NCBI GenBank assembly: GCA_046541805.1
Contig: JBKHCM010000024.1
Coordinates: 1-32,652 of the forward strand
DNA length: 32,652 nt
Direction of reading: 5' to 3'
Source of the DNA: JAAAPF01 sp046541805
GTDB taxonomy: Bacteria; Pseudomonadota; Alphaproteobacteria; Geminicoccales; Geminicoccaceae
Shown here: positions 17,939-26,237 of the stretch, one piece after another
How positions within the stretch are numbered: the first letter of the stretch is position 1
Layout: the number at the start of each line of letters is the position of its first letter
Program-made: the position numbers and the translations under genes
Notes under the pieces: model-generated
The model's database searches: none
What the model was told of the DNA's origin: nothing
The model's input: the letters and a program-made list of their open reading frames with translations, nothing else

Positions 17939-19354
17939 ATGGAGGAACAGGTGGAGCTGGACGCGTTTCGTCGCCACGGCCACGCCGTGGTCGAGCTCGT
18001 CGCCGACTATCTCGCCGGGATCGAAGACCGCCCGGTGCGCGCGCAGAGCCGGCCGGGGGATGTCGACGCCCAGCTCGCGCCAGGGGCCCCGGAGCGCGGC
18101 GAGAGCGTCGATGCGATCCTCGCCGACTTCGAGAGGGTGGTCATGCCCGGGCTCACCCACTGGCAGCACCCCCGCTTCTTCGCCTACTTCCCGGCCAACG
18201 CCAGCCCGCCATCGGTGCTCGCGGAGATGCTGACGGCCGGCATCGCCGCGCAGTGCATGCTCTGGCAAACCTCGCCCGCGGCGACCGAGATGGAGACCCG
18301 CGTCCTCGACTGGGTGCGCCGGGCCATCGGCCTCACCGCAGGCTTCACCGGCGTCATCCAGGACAGCGCCTCCGCGGCCACGCTGGCGGCGCTGGTGGCG
18401 GCGCGCGAGCGCGCGCTGACAGGCGCTGGTAACGCGCAAGGGCTCGCCGACCAGGTGCCCGTGACGGTCTACGCCACCGCCGAGGCGCACTCCTCGATCG
18501 AGAAGGCCTGCCGGATCGCAGGCATCGGCTCGGCGGGCCTGCGCCACGTCGCCACCGACGAGGCGGGGCGCATGCGGGTCGGCGACCTCGCGGCGACAAT
18601 CGGCCGCGATCGCGCGCAAGGGCGCCGTCCCGCCGCGGTGGTCGCCACCCTCGGCACGACCGGCATCGGCGCCATCGACCCGCTCGCCGAGATCGCCGAG
18701 CTCGCCCGTGGCGAGGATCTCTACCTCCACGTCGACGCCGCCTGGGCCGGCTCCGCGCTGCTCCTGGAGGAGTGGCGCTGGATCGGCGATGGCCTCGACG
18801 CCGCCGACAGCTTCGTCTTCAACCCGCACAAATGGCTCGGCGTGCAGTTCGACTGCGCCGCCCATTTCGTCCGCGAGCCGGGGGTGCTCACCGCGGCCTT
18901 GGGTATCCAGCCGAGCTATCTCACCTCGCGGGAGACCGGCTCCGTCATCGACTATCGCGACTGGTCGATCCCGCTCGGTCGCCGCTTTCGCGCGCTCAAG
19001 CTGTGGTTCACGCTCCGGGCCTGCGGCCTCGCGCAGCTGAGGGCAATGATCCGCGACCACATCGCCTGGACGAACGAGCTCGCCGGCTGGATCGCGGCCG
19101 AGCCCGATTTCGAGCTCACCACGGCACCCTCGCTGGCGCTCTTGACCTTCCGCCACACCCCGGCCGGCGCCCGAGACCTCGACGCCCACAATCGCGCCCT
19201 CGGCGAGCGCATCAACGACGACGGCTTTCTCTATCTCACCCCGCACACCCATCGCGGGCGCGCCGTGCTGCGCTGGTCGATCGGCGCGCACACGACGACG
19301 CGTCGTCACGTCGTCGAGGCGTTCGCGCGCGTCAAGGAACTGGCGCGCGGCTGA
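17939..19354 (+). CDS. PLP-dependent group II decarboxylase (aromatic-L-amino-acid decarboxylase-like)
   Basis: This 471-residue fold-type I PLP enzyme is of normal length for aromatic amino acid decarboxylases. Key residues are H184 in AEAHSS (stacks on the cofactor), D266 in HVDAAWAG (binds the pyridine nitrogen) and K298 in FNPHKWLGVQ (Schiff base). The conserved N-terminal HWQHPRFFAYFPANASPPS and the LGRRFRALKLWFTLRACG segment are strong family signatures. The flexible-loop Tyr is kept (QPSYLTSRE), as in decarboxylases; Phe there would suggest an aldehyde synthase. Likely products are amines such as tyramine, tryptamine or phenethylamine, but the exact substrate cannot be read. The ATG at 17939 is chosen by alignment to the family start DAFRRHGHAVVE. 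It converges with pufC. Confidence 0.92.
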   Translation: MEEQVELDAFRRHGHAVVELVADYLAGIEDRPVRAQSRPGDVDAQLAPGAPERGESVDAILADFERVVMPGLTHWQHPRFFAYFPANASPPSVLAEMLTAGIAAQCMLWQTSPAATEMETRVLDWVRRAIGLTAGFTGVIQDSASAATLAALVAARERALTGAGNAQGLADQVPVTVYATAEAHSSIEKACRIAGIGSAGLRHVATDEAGRMRVGDLAATIGRDRAQGRRPAAVVATLGTTGIGAIDPLAEIAELARGEDLYLHVDAAWAGSALLLEEWRWIGDGLDAADSFVFNPHKWLGVQFDCAAHFVREPGVLTAALGIQPSYLTSRETGSVIDYRDWSIPLGRRFRALKLWFTLRACGLAQLRAMIRDHIAWTNELAGWIAAEPDFELTTAPSLALLTFRHTPAGARDLDAHNRALGERINDDGFLYLTPHTHRGRAVLRWSIGAHTTTRRHVVEAFARVKELARG

Positions 19355-19369
19355 CGCCGCCCGCAGACG

Positions 19370-19398
19370 AAAACGCCAGCGTTCGATGACGCTGGCGT
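19370..19398 (-). terminator. Intrinsic terminator of the puf superoperon
   Basis: Perfect 9-bp inverted repeat ACGCCAGCG (19373-19381) / CGCTGGCGT (19390-19398) with an 8-base loop. On the minus strand the stem is followed by TTTTCGTC, so it terminates transcription coming from pufC, whose stop lies 24 bases upstream. It also stands 18 bases past the stop of the convergent decarboxylase gene and may act weakly in that direction. Confidence 0.85.
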
Positions 19399-19422
19399 GT
19401 TCGAGCGGTCCTGGTCGCGGGT

Positions 19423-20502
19423 CTACTCGACCAGGAGCTTAGCCTCCTCCGCCTGGGTCGGTCCGGGCTCCATCAGCGACGGATACGGGCCGACGACGTT
19501 CTCGCCGAAGAACGGCTTGTAGACGTTGTAGTGGCAGGTCGTGCAGTTCGCCTTCGGTGCGTCCCCGTTCGGCCCGAGCCGGTTCTCCGGATAAAGGTCA
19601 CGCAGGGGCACCAGCCAATCGTTGTTGAGCTCGCGCACCATCCGGATGCCGTACCAAGCGATCGCGCGCTGCTCGGGAACCTGATCCCATTCGTAGAACG
19701 CCTGACTGTTGTGACAGTAGGTGCAGTTGACGTCGAGCGACGTCGACATGTGCATCATCAAGCTGTAGGTCTGTTCGGTTTGCTGGATGGTGCTCTCGTT
19801 GCCGCTGGGCAGCGCGGTCAGGGTGTGGACCCGGATGTCCTGATCCTTCTCGAGGAAAGGCGTGTACGGGTCGAACGGCAGCGACGACAGGGCCGCCGGC
19901 TCGGACGGCGTGTTCTGCCCGGTGAAGTTGCCGACCATGCCGGTCGCCGGGCGGGTGTCCTCGAACCAGATCGCCGGCGGCACCGGCTCGCCGCGGTGGC
20001 AGGTATAGCAGGTGACGCCGGATGCCTCGTCGTCCGGGTAGACGTGGTTCTCCGCCCATTCCGAGTTCAGGTACTGCGTCATCTCCAGCATCTTGCGCGA
20101 CACCTGGTAGGTGTACATCGAGCCGTCGGCGAAGTCGGCGGTGTCGTGACAGTAGGCACAGTCCGCCGCGTCGCCCACGACCCACTCGGTCAGCGCCGAC
20201 ATCAGCCGGTTGAACTGATCGTCGGGGAGATGGCCCAGAACCTCGACGTTCTCGTAGATCTCGCCGGCCGTGGGCGTCGTCATGTCGACGTCCTCGAGCG
20301 GCCAGATGGGCTCCGGCACCTCGTTGGCGTCGAGCTGGTCGCGAACGTCGCGCGGGTTGTAGACCTGCTCGAGGCCGAGCCCGCGAAAGCCGTTCTGCAC
20401 CGCTTCGACCGGCGGCCGGTCCCAGCCCGACAGCGTCAGCATCGCGAAAGTCAGGATCGCCACGACCGCAACGGCGGCACTGATCCCGATCCCGAGTTTC
20501 AT
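19423..20502 (-). CDS. pufC: Photosynthetic reaction centre tetraheme cytochrome c subunit
   Basis: This 359-residue periplasmic electron donor re-reduces the oxidised special pair of the reaction centre. Four c-type heme motifs are present: CAYCH (115-119), CYTCH (165-169), CTYCH (260-264) and CTTCH (320-324). The N-terminus has a single hydrophobic helix (about residues 5-25) followed by SGWDRPPVEAVQNGFRG. There is no lipobox cysteine, unlike the Blastochloris viridis subunit, which is a lipoprotein. This one should stay anchored by an uncleaved signal helix. The ATG at 20502 overlaps the pufM stop (ATGA). It is the last gene of the operon. Confidence 0.97.
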   Translation of the reverse strand: MKLGIGISAAVAVVAILTFAMLTLSGWDRPPVEAVQNGFRGLGLEQVYNPRDVRDQLDANEVPEPIWPLEDVDMTTPTAGEIYENVEVLGHLPDDQFNRLMSALTEWVVGDAADCAYCHDTADFADGSMYTYQVSRKMLEMTQYLNSEWAENHVYPDDEASGVTCYTCHRGEPVPPAIWFEDTRPATGMVGNFTGQNTPSEPAALSSLPFDPYTPFLEKDQDIRVHTLTALPSGNESTIQQTEQTYSLMMHMSTSLDVNCTYCHNSQAFYEWDQVPEQRAIAWYGIRMVRELNNDWLVPLRDLYPENRLGPNGDAPKANCTTCHYNVYKPFFGENVVGPYPSLMEPGPTQAEEAKLLVE

Positions 20503-21476
20503 TGCATTGCTCCCGACACAGCGCTCGGATCCTGCACCGCCGGCAAGACGTCCGGATAGACCGGGGCGAAGTCGTGCTTAACGGCCCAGAGATACCAGTT
20601 GTCGACGACGGTTCCGGAGAGGAGGATGCCGATACCACCGGTCAACGACGTCAGCACCGCGAACCACCACGCCCAGCGATGGATCGATTCCATCGTGGCG
20701 TTGAAGCCCATGGTCCACCGCCAGAAGAGGGCGGCGCGCTCGGCCGCGGTCCCGCGGTCGGTCGACTGCTCGATCTCGCGCTCACCGCCGTAGCGGTAGA
20801 CGGAGAGGATGGTGGCACCATGCATCGCGAACAGCAGCGTGGAGCCGTAGAGGAAGACGATCGAGAGGGCGTGGAACGGGTTGTAGAAGAGGTTGCCGTA
20901 GCGGATGGAGAACGCCGTGGTCCAATCCAGGTGCGGCAGGATTCCGAACGGCACCGCCTCGCCCCAGCTGCCCATCGCGAGCGGCCGGATGAAGCCGAGC
21001 ACGAGGTAGAGCCAGATCGCCGAGAGGAACGCCCACGCGACGTGGGTGCCCATGCCGAGCTCGAGCGCCCGGCGATAGGTCCGCACCCACCACAAGAGGA
21101 TGGACGCGGTCAGGAAGAAGCCGGCCAGGAGCCACCAACCACCCTCGTTCAGGGGCGGGATGCTGAGGCCGTATTCCGGAGCCGGGGGCTCGAGCGCCAG
21201 CCACGGCAACTGCCGGATGAACTGCACGGGGTCCCAACCGACCGATGCCCACATGTTGAGACCGATGATCTCGATGGCGATGATCCCGAAGATGATCGAG
21301 ACCACACCGGTGTAACCGAGATAGATCGGGCCGATCTGGGCGTTGCCGATCTTGCCGAGCCAGTAGGTCAGGAAGGGTTTGCCTTCCCTGGGCAAGCCTC
21401 CAGGCGCCACCGGGACCCCGGCCTCGGGGGGTCCCACGACCTGCACTTGCGTGTAGATACTTTGAAACTCTGCCAT
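20499..21476 (-). CDS. pufM: Photosynthetic reaction centre M subunit
   Basis: This 325-residue five-helix membrane protein pairs with PufL to hold the primary bacteriochlorophylls, bacteriopheophytins, quinones and iron. Conserved pieces include the YTQVQVVGPPEAGVP start, LGKIGNAQIGPIYLG, FSIRYGNLFYNPFHALSI with the special-pair His, FAMHGATIL with an iron-ligand His, GGEREIEQ with the iron-ligand Glu, and ATMESIHRWAWW with the second iron-ligand His. The C-terminus extends beyond helix E, as in PufC-containing species. The ATG at 21476 follows the pufL stop by 14 bases. Confidence 0.98.
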   Translation of the reverse strand: MAEFQSIYTQVQVVGPPEAGVPVAPGGLPREGKPFLTYWLGKIGNAQIGPIYLGYTGVVSIIFGIIAIEIIGLNMWASVGWDPVQFIRQLPWLALEPPAPEYGLSIPPLNEGGWWLLAGFFLTASILLWWVRTYRRALELGMGTHVAWAFLSAIWLYLVLGFIRPLAMGSWGEAVPFGILPHLDWTTAFSIRYGNLFYNPFHALSIVFLYGSTLLFAMHGATILSVYRYGGEREIEQSTDRGTAAERAALFWRWTMGFNATMESIHRWAWWFAVLTSLTGGIGILLSGTVVDNWYLWAVKHDFAPVYPDVLPAVQDPSAVSGAMQ

Positions 21477-21490
21477 CGTTCACGCCTCCG

Positions 21491-22315
21491 CTACGACCAG
21501 ATCGGCAGGTCGAGCCACCAGGTCCACCATTCCGTCCAGCTGCTGGTCCAGAACGGTCCACTGATGATGATGCACACCGCACTCCAGAAGCCGGCGAGCA
21601 ACGCCAGGATCAAGCCGACGCGGTGAATGCCGACGGTACCGATCGAATAGCCGATGAAGTCGCGGAAGAAGGTGTCCTCGTATTCCGGGGTTCGGACGCT
21701 CTGGCCCTTTTGGGCGTTGATCGCCGACAGGATCAGTGAACCGTGCAACGCCAGCGCCAACGTCGTCGTGAAGAAGAACGTGATCGCCAGCATGTGCGCC
21801 GGATTGTAGTGGAAGTGCAGGTACTGGTACCCGACGTTCGACACCCAATCCAAATGACTGAAGATGCCGTAGGGGAAGCCGTGCCCCCAGGCACCCATCA
21901 GCAGCGGCCGGAAGACGACGAGGGTGACGTAGGCGAAGATCGCGACGCCGAAGGCGATCGGTACATGATAACCGATGCCCAGTTTGCGACAGATCTCGAC
22001 CTCACGCATCATCCAGCCGACGAAGGCGCCGATCGCGCAGATGGTGATGATCTGCCACAGACCGCCCGCTTCCAGCGGCGCCAGCGCGAGACCGTAGCTG
22101 AGATCCGGCGGCGCGATGTTGATCTTCCAGATGTTCCACGTGTCGCCCAGCGCGGCACCGTAGATGATCAGTAGCGTTCCCAGCACGGTAAAGAAGATCG
22201 AGAGGACTCCGAAGAAGCCAACGTAGAATGGCCCCACCCAAAAGTCGAACAGATCCCCACCGATCAACGTCCCGCCGCGAACGCGATATTTCCTTTCAAA
22301 GCTGAGCATGGCCAT
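21491..22315 (-). CDS. pufL: Photosynthetic reaction centre L subunit
   Basis: This 274-residue five-helix membrane protein is of standard length. The start MAMLSFERKYRVRGGTLIGG matches the family (usually MALLSFERKYRVRGG), fixing the ATG at 22315; GGAG lies nine bases upstream. Ligand segments are HFHYNPAHMLA (special-pair His), LALHGSLIL (iron-ligand His) and GTVGIHRVGL (second iron-ligand His). The quinone-site loop EYEDTFFRDFIGYSIGT is intact. It is separated from pufA by about 100 bases that contain a strong hairpin. Confidence 0.98.
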   Translation of the reverse strand: MAMLSFERKYRVRGGTLIGGDLFDFWVGPFYVGFFGVLSIFFTVLGTLLIIYGAALGDTWNIWKINIAPPDLSYGLALAPLEAGGLWQIITICAIGAFVGWMMREVEICRKLGIGYHVPIAFGVAIFAYVTLVVFRPLLMGAWGHGFPYGIFSHLDWVSNVGYQYLHFHYNPAHMLAITFFFTTTLALALHGSLILSAINAQKGQSVRTPEYEDTFFRDFIGYSIGTVGIHRVGLILALLAGFWSAVCIIISGPFWTSSWTEWWTWWLDLPIWS

Positions 22316-22368
22316 CGTGAGTTTCTCCGGTCGGGGGCTCGAAGAGGACGAGCACCAAGTGAGGATCC

Positions 22369-22403
22369 AGGCAGCGGGCGGCACCCGGCCGGACCCGCTG
22401 CCT
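22369..22403 (-). promoter_or_regulatory. pufA-pufL intercistronic mRNA stem-loop
   Basis: Perfect 10-bp stem AGGCAGCGGG (22369-22378) / CCCGCTGCCT (22394-22403). A further 4-bp inner stem CGGC/GCCG (22379-22382 / 22388-22391) closes a 5-base loop, with two unpaired bases between the stems. It lies 15 bases after the pufA stop on the transcript. In Rhodobacter capsulatus a hairpin at this place slows 3'-5' decay of the pufBA segment and raises LH1 over reaction-centre synthesis. The same role is inferred here. There is no T-tract, so it is not a full terminator. Confidence 0.8.
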
Positions 22404-22417
22404 CGGAGCCGTCACTC

Positions 22418-22630
22418 TTAGTTCGTCTGCCCCTGCGCCGGCGGAAGCGCCGCCGTCACCGCCCCGGACACCGCGGCGCTTTCCTCGCCCGGTACCGGGC
22501 CCTCAATCCAGTTGTAGCGCTCGGTGCTCAACAGGATGAAGTGGATCAGCAGCGCGAGGCTGAACAGAAAGACCGACAGCGCGACGAGGACGCGCCGGGG
22601 GTCGAAGAGCAACCAGAGTTTATACAACAT
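22418..22630 (-). CDS. pufA: Light-harvesting complex 1 alpha chain
   Basis: This 70-residue single-helix antenna polypeptide has the N-terminal LWLLFDPRRVLVAL and the membrane helix FLFSLALLIHFILLST with the bacteriochlorophyll-binding His. ERYNWIEG closes the helix, and its Trp hydrogen-bonds pigment in relatives. A C-terminal Ala/Pro-rich tail of roughly 25 residues (SAAVSGAVTAALPPAQGQTN) extends beyond the core; in some species such tails are trimmed. The ATG at 22630 is followed by the typical LYKLW start. It lies 55 bases downstream of pufB. Confidence 0.96.
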   Translation of the reverse strand: MLYKLWLLFDPRRVLVALSVFLFSLALLIHFILLSTERYNWIEGPVPGEESAAVSGAVTAALPPAQGQTN

Positions 22631-22685
22631 CAGGGAAGTCCTTTGTCGAAGGAAGTCGTCGAAGCCGCATCAAGCCGGCGAGGGC

Positions 22686-22838
22686 TCACAGCCAAGGGCG
22701 CCAGATCCAGACGAGGATGTGCGCCACGATCGCGATCGCGGTGAAGGTGATGAAGCCCTGGACGAACGCGGCGTGGAATTCCTTCGCCTCCGCGTCGGTC
22801 AGCCCCGTCAGGGAGCCGGTCCGTGTCTCGGTAGCCAT
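22686..22838 (-). CDS. pufB: Light-harvesting complex 1 beta chain
   Basis: This 50-residue antenna polypeptide has the signature GLTDAEAKEFHAAFVQGF (His on the cytoplasmic side), then the membrane helix and the BChl-ligand His in AIVAHILVWIWRPWL. The ATG at 22838 is chosen because it gives the canonical length and has GGAG eight bases upstream. The frame runs further up to 22919 without similarity. It forms the ring-shaped LH1 antenna with PufA around the reaction centre. Confidence 0.97.
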   Translation of the reverse strand: MATETRTGSLTGLTDAEAKEFHAAFVQGFITFTAIAIVAHILVWIWRPWL

Positions 22839-22965
22839 GTCGTAGTCTCCGGATGTTGGCCTTCTTGCCATTGCCGCGCTCGTCTCCCGCGCGGCCGGGT
22901 CGGCCGGATGCCGGAGCACCCGGCCCTTCCGCCCGGAGCCACCGGGCGAACTCTTCGTCTCGTCG

Positions 22966-23202
22966 TCACCGCGTGAAGGCGAACGGCACCAGCGTGCCGG
23001 CCACCGACCGCGCCTCGCCGAACACCGACTGGCGCGGGTCCACTCCCGGCAGATGCGGCCGCCACGCGCGTGGCAACACCCGCGTCACGGTCGCGACCGC
23101 AAGGAAGTAGAGGAACGCGAAGACGTACAGAACGCGGTACTCCCACCGCATCTCCTGCCGCAGTCGCAGCGTCGATCCACAGGTCTTCACCATGTCAACC
23201 AT
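22966..23202 (-). CDS. pufQ: PufQ, bacteriochlorophyll biosynthesis/assembly protein
   Basis: This 78-residue protein has one membrane helix (YRVLYVFAFLYFLAVATVTR). The conserved PufQ pieces are the R-x-EYR entry into the helix and the C-terminal SVFGEARSVAGTLVPFAF. PufQ is required for normal bacteriochlorophyll formation in Rhodobacter and may carry pigment intermediates to the membrane. The ATG at 23202 has GGGGGTGAG directly upstream; ATG 23193 and GTG 23226 are alternatives. It lies about 100 bases after bchZ and 127 bases before pufB. PufQ together with PufC, not PufX, is a useful taxonomic clue. Confidence 0.88.
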   Translation of the reverse strand: MVDMVKTCGSTLRLRQEMRWEYRVLYVFAFLYFLAVATVTRVLPRAWRPHLPGVDPRQSVFGEARSVAGTLVPFAFTR

Positions 23203-23304
23203 CTCACCCCCACTGGCAGGACGCACCGGTCGAGGACCGGGCGATGAGCCGCGGCGGCACGGTGCCGACGCGACGATGAAAACGGGAAAAGGTCACGGGC
23301 GGGC

Positions 23305-24756
23305 TCATCGGACCGGCTCCGCGCCGCCGGTCACGGCATCCAGATGCTCGGCCTCGACGCGGCCCGCGCCGGCCGCGCGCGCGGCGCGCTCGGCGGCGTC
23401 GCGCAGACGCTTGGCCTTGGAAATCCGCGTCAGCATCGGCGTCTCGGCGATGACCCGGTCGAGCGCGCGCCTGGCGGCGTCGTCCCAGGGCAGCTCCTCG
23501 TGCAGCCGCGACGGCGTGGCCTCGAGCGCGTCCATGTCGCTGCCCAGGGGCAGGATGTGGAAAAGCGCGTCGAAAAGGGCGTTGCAGACCTCCTGCACGA
23601 GGTAGGTCGCCCCCGCGTAACCCATAAACGGCGTGCCGGTATGGCGACGGATCACCGTGCCCGGGAACGAGGCCGGGATGTAGACCGAAGAGGCCCGCGC
23701 CTCGGCGAGGTACATCCGCTCGTTGTAGCTGCCGAACATCACCAGAGGCGGCTGGTCGTGCAGTGCCGCCCGGATCGCGGCGTTGTCGGTCTTGCCGCCG
23801 GGCCGGCGGGGAACCGCCAGCGTGCACGGCAGACCCAGATCCTGCTCGAGGAAGTGGCGCACGCCACGGGTGTAGGTCTCGCTGGCGACGATCGCGAAGT
23901 TCGCGGTCGCGAAGAAGTCCTGCGTGACCGAGCGCCACAGATCCCACAACGGCTTGATGGTCGTGCGCTTCTCGGCCGCGATGAAGGGCTCGGGGTCGAG
24001 GCCCAGGAGCTCGCCCAGCCGCTCGAGGAACGCCGTGGTGCTGTGCAGGCCGATCGGCGCCTGGAGATACGGCCGCTCGAGGTCCTCGCAGAGCTGGCGG
24101 CCGAATTCGCGGTACATGCAGATGTTGACGTCGGCGTCGACCAGCCGCGGCACATCGTCGAGATGGGTGCCGAGCGGGAACACCAGATTGACCTCGGCGC
24201 CGATGCCCTCGACCAGCCGGCGGATCTCGGCGAGATCGGACGGCATGTTGAAGGTGCCGTAGATCGGGCCGATGATGTTGACGCGCGGCTTGGCGTCCGC
24301 CGGGCGCCTGCTCGCCTTCGGCATGCGGCCGCGCTTCATGCCGAATTCGGTCCAAAGCCAGTGCATGGCGCGGTTGGCGCTCTGCCACTGGTCCTCGTCG
24401 ATGGTGCGCGGCAGAAAGCGGCGGACGTTGGTGCCCGCCGGCGTCACCCCACCGCCGATCATCTCGGCGATGGAGCCGGTGACGACGACGCTCGGCTGCT
24501 CGGGGTCGAGCGTGCTCCAGGCGCGCTTCATCGCCCCCTCGGTGCCGTCCTTGCCGAGCTCGTCCTCGCTGAGCCCGGTCACGCAGATCGGCAGCTCGTG
24601 CGGCGGCAGCGCGTCGGTGTAGTGCAGCACCGAGGTCACGGGCAGGTTCTCGCAGCCCACCGGACCGTCGATGATGACCTGCAGGCCCTTCACCGCGGTG
24701 AAGGCGTAGACGGCACCCCAGTAGCCGCCGGCCCGGTCGTGGTCGAGGACGAGCAT
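23305..24756 (-). CDS. bchZ: Chlorophyllide a reductase subunit Z
   Basis: This 483-residue, NifK-like subunit of chlorophyllide a oxidoreductase (COR) reduces ring B on the way to bacteriochlorophyll a. Features include the GYWGAVYAFTAVKGLQVIIDG start with GPVGCENLPVTSVLHYTDAL (cluster-ligand Cys), VTGSIAEMIGGGV, NIIGPIYGTFNMPSD and TPFMGYAGATYLVQEVCNAL. The ATG at 24756 shares one base with the bchY stop (TGATG). A frame extending upstream to 25077 overlaps bchY and is not real. BchZ pairs with BchY as the catalytic heterotetramer. Confidence 0.97.
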   Translation of the reverse strand: MLVLDHDRAGGYWGAVYAFTAVKGLQVIIDGPVGCENLPVTSVLHYTDALPPHELPICVTGLSEDELGKDGTEGAMKRAWSTLDPEQPSVVVTGSIAEMIGGGVTPAGTNVRRFLPRTIDEDQWQSANRAMHWLWTEFGMKRGRMPKASRRPADAKPRVNIIGPIYGTFNMPSDLAEIRRLVEGIGAEVNLVFPLGTHLDDVPRLVDADVNICMYREFGRQLCEDLERPYLQAPIGLHSTTAFLERLGELLGLDPEPFIAAEKRTTIKPLWDLWRSVTQDFFATANFAIVASETYTRGVRHFLEQDLGLPCTLAVPRRPGGKTDNAAIRAALHDQPPLVMFGSYNERMYLAEARASSVYIPASFPGTVIRRHTGTPFMGYAGATYLVQEVCNALFDALFHILPLGSDMDALEATPSRLHEELPWDDAARRALDRVIAETPMLTRISKAKRLRDAAERAARAAGAGRVEAEHLDAVTGGAEPVR

Positions 24757-26228
24757 CAGCGCGCCTCCTCGAGCGACTTGGGCGCGGTCGGCCAAACCCC
24801 GGCCTCGGCGCCCGTGCCCACGCCCGCGAAGAAGGCGCGCATGCGGGTGAAGCGCTCGGCCTGGCCCATCGCGGCGTTGACCACCTCGGCGATGGCGCCG
24901 ACGCCGGCGAGCCCCATCAGCGGCCGCGCCGAGATGATGTTGGTGAAGTAGAGCCCGGCGATGCCGCGCTGCTTGGCCGCCTGGACGACCGGCGTCGTGC
25001 CGATGGCGAGATCCGGCGCGCACGCGTCCATCGCCGCGATGTCCTCTTCGAGCGAGGCGCGGTAGACGACGCGGCAACCGCGTTCCTCGAGCCAGGCGCG
25101 GTCGGGCTCGGACCAGGGGGTCTGCGGGCAGGCGGTGCCGACATAGGGCACCTCGGCGCCGCTCTCGACCAACAGCCGCGCGACCAGGAGCTCGGAGCCC
25201 TCGTAGCCGGAAAGGGTGATGCGCCCCTGGATCGGCGCGCTCGCGAGCGCGGCGCGGATCGCCGGCAGGACCTCGTCCTTGGCGGCCTGGATGCGCTCGG
25301 CGGGCACCCCCGCCGCCTCGCCGACGGCGTCGAGCCAGGCGGCGGTGCCGTCACGACCGACGGGCGCGGAGGCGACGACCGGCCGGCCGGCCTCGGCGAA
25401 CTCGCGCACCGAGCCGGTGTAGAACGGATGCAGCGCGGCGACGACGCGGCCGTCGAGGGCGGCGTAGAGCTCGCGCCACTCGCGCGTCGGCACCACCGGA
25501 CCGGCGGCGAGCCCCATCGGCTGCAGCATCATGTTGATGCCAACCGGATCGACCGGGAACATCTCGCCCAGAAGGGTCACCGTCGGCCGCTCGCTGCGAC
25601 CGCCGCGCGGCGCCGCGACGGGGCCCTGCTCGGCCTCCTGGCGGGCGTAGCGCAGCATCGCCGAGGCCAAGACGTCCTTGGCCTCCGCGTGCGTCGGCAC
25701 GCCGAAACCCGGCACGTCGATCGGCACGACACGCACACCGTTGATCTCGCGCGGCAGCTTCTGGATCGGCACGCCCGACGCCGTCGGCACGCACAGATTG
25801 GTCACGACGACCGCGTCGAGCCGGTCGGGGTCGGCGAGCTCGTGCACCGCGGCCCGGATGTCCTCGTAGAGCTTGCCGGTGACCAGCGTCTCCGAGTTGA
25901 ACGGCACATAGCCGACGGTGCGGCGCGCCCCGTAGAAGTGCGAGGTGAAGGTGAGCCCGTAGACGCAGCAGGCCGAGCCCGAGAGCACCGTCGCCGTGCG
26001 GCGCATGCGCAGGCCGACCCGCAACGAGCCGAAGGCCGGGCACATGCTCTGGGGCTGGTCGTGCGGGCCTTGCGGATAGTCGCGGGCGTAGCCCTCGAGG
26101 ATCGCGCTCTTGCCCGCCTCCGCGGCGGCCCGCTTCATCTCATCTTGGGCGTGGCAGCCGGCGCCGTCGCTCGTCGCCTTCGAGGCGGGAGCGGCGCGGG
26201 CGGCCGGGCGCTGGTAGACGGTGGTCAT
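24756..26228 (-). CDS. bchY: Chlorophyllide a reductase subunit Y
   Basis: This 490-residue, NifD-like COR subunit has cluster-ligand Cys residues in SMCPAFGSLRVGL and SGSACCVYGLTF. Further family segments are VVVTNLCVPTASGVP, LLGEMFPVDPVGIN, LSGYEGSELLVARLL and LYFTNIISARPLMGLAGV. The ATG at 26228 is chosen over GTG 26231 because GAGGGGG upstream then has workable spacing. The N-terminal ~35 residues are variable and alanine-rich. It starts nine bases after the bchX stop and overlaps bchZ. Confidence 0.97.
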   Translation of the reverse strand: MTTVYQRPAARAAPASKATSDGAGCHAQDEMKRAAAEAGKSAILEGYARDYPQGPHDQPQSMCPAFGSLRVGLRMRRTATVLSGSACCVYGLTFTSHFYGARRTVGYVPFNSETLVTGKLYEDIRAAVHELADPDRLDAVVVTNLCVPTASGVPIQKLPREINGVRVVPIDVPGFGVPTHAEAKDVLASAMLRYARQEAEQGPVAAPRGGRSERPTVTLLGEMFPVDPVGINMMLQPMGLAAGPVVPTREWRELYAALDGRVVAALHPFYTGSVREFAEAGRPVVASAPVGRDGTAAWLDAVGEAAGVPAERIQAAKDEVLPAIRAALASAPIQGRITLSGYEGSELLVARLLVESGAEVPYVGTACPQTPWSEPDRAWLEERGCRVVYRASLEEDIAAMDACAPDLAIGTTPVVQAAKQRGIAGLYFTNIISARPLMGLAGVGAIAEVVNAAMGQAERFTRMRAFFAGVGTGAEAGVWPTAPKSLEEAR

Positions 26229-26237
26229 CACGCCCCC

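Noticed and set aside
20502..21626. A 374-codon plus-strand frame opposite pufM and the pufL end
   Set aside because: It is a shadow of the reaction-centre genes, with highly charged low-complexity text and no start signals.
22631..23304. pufX or a further antenna gene in the bchZ-pufA interval
   Set aside because: Only pufQ and pufB are coding there. The other frames are shadows, and no PufX-like helix with a GxxxG pattern was found.
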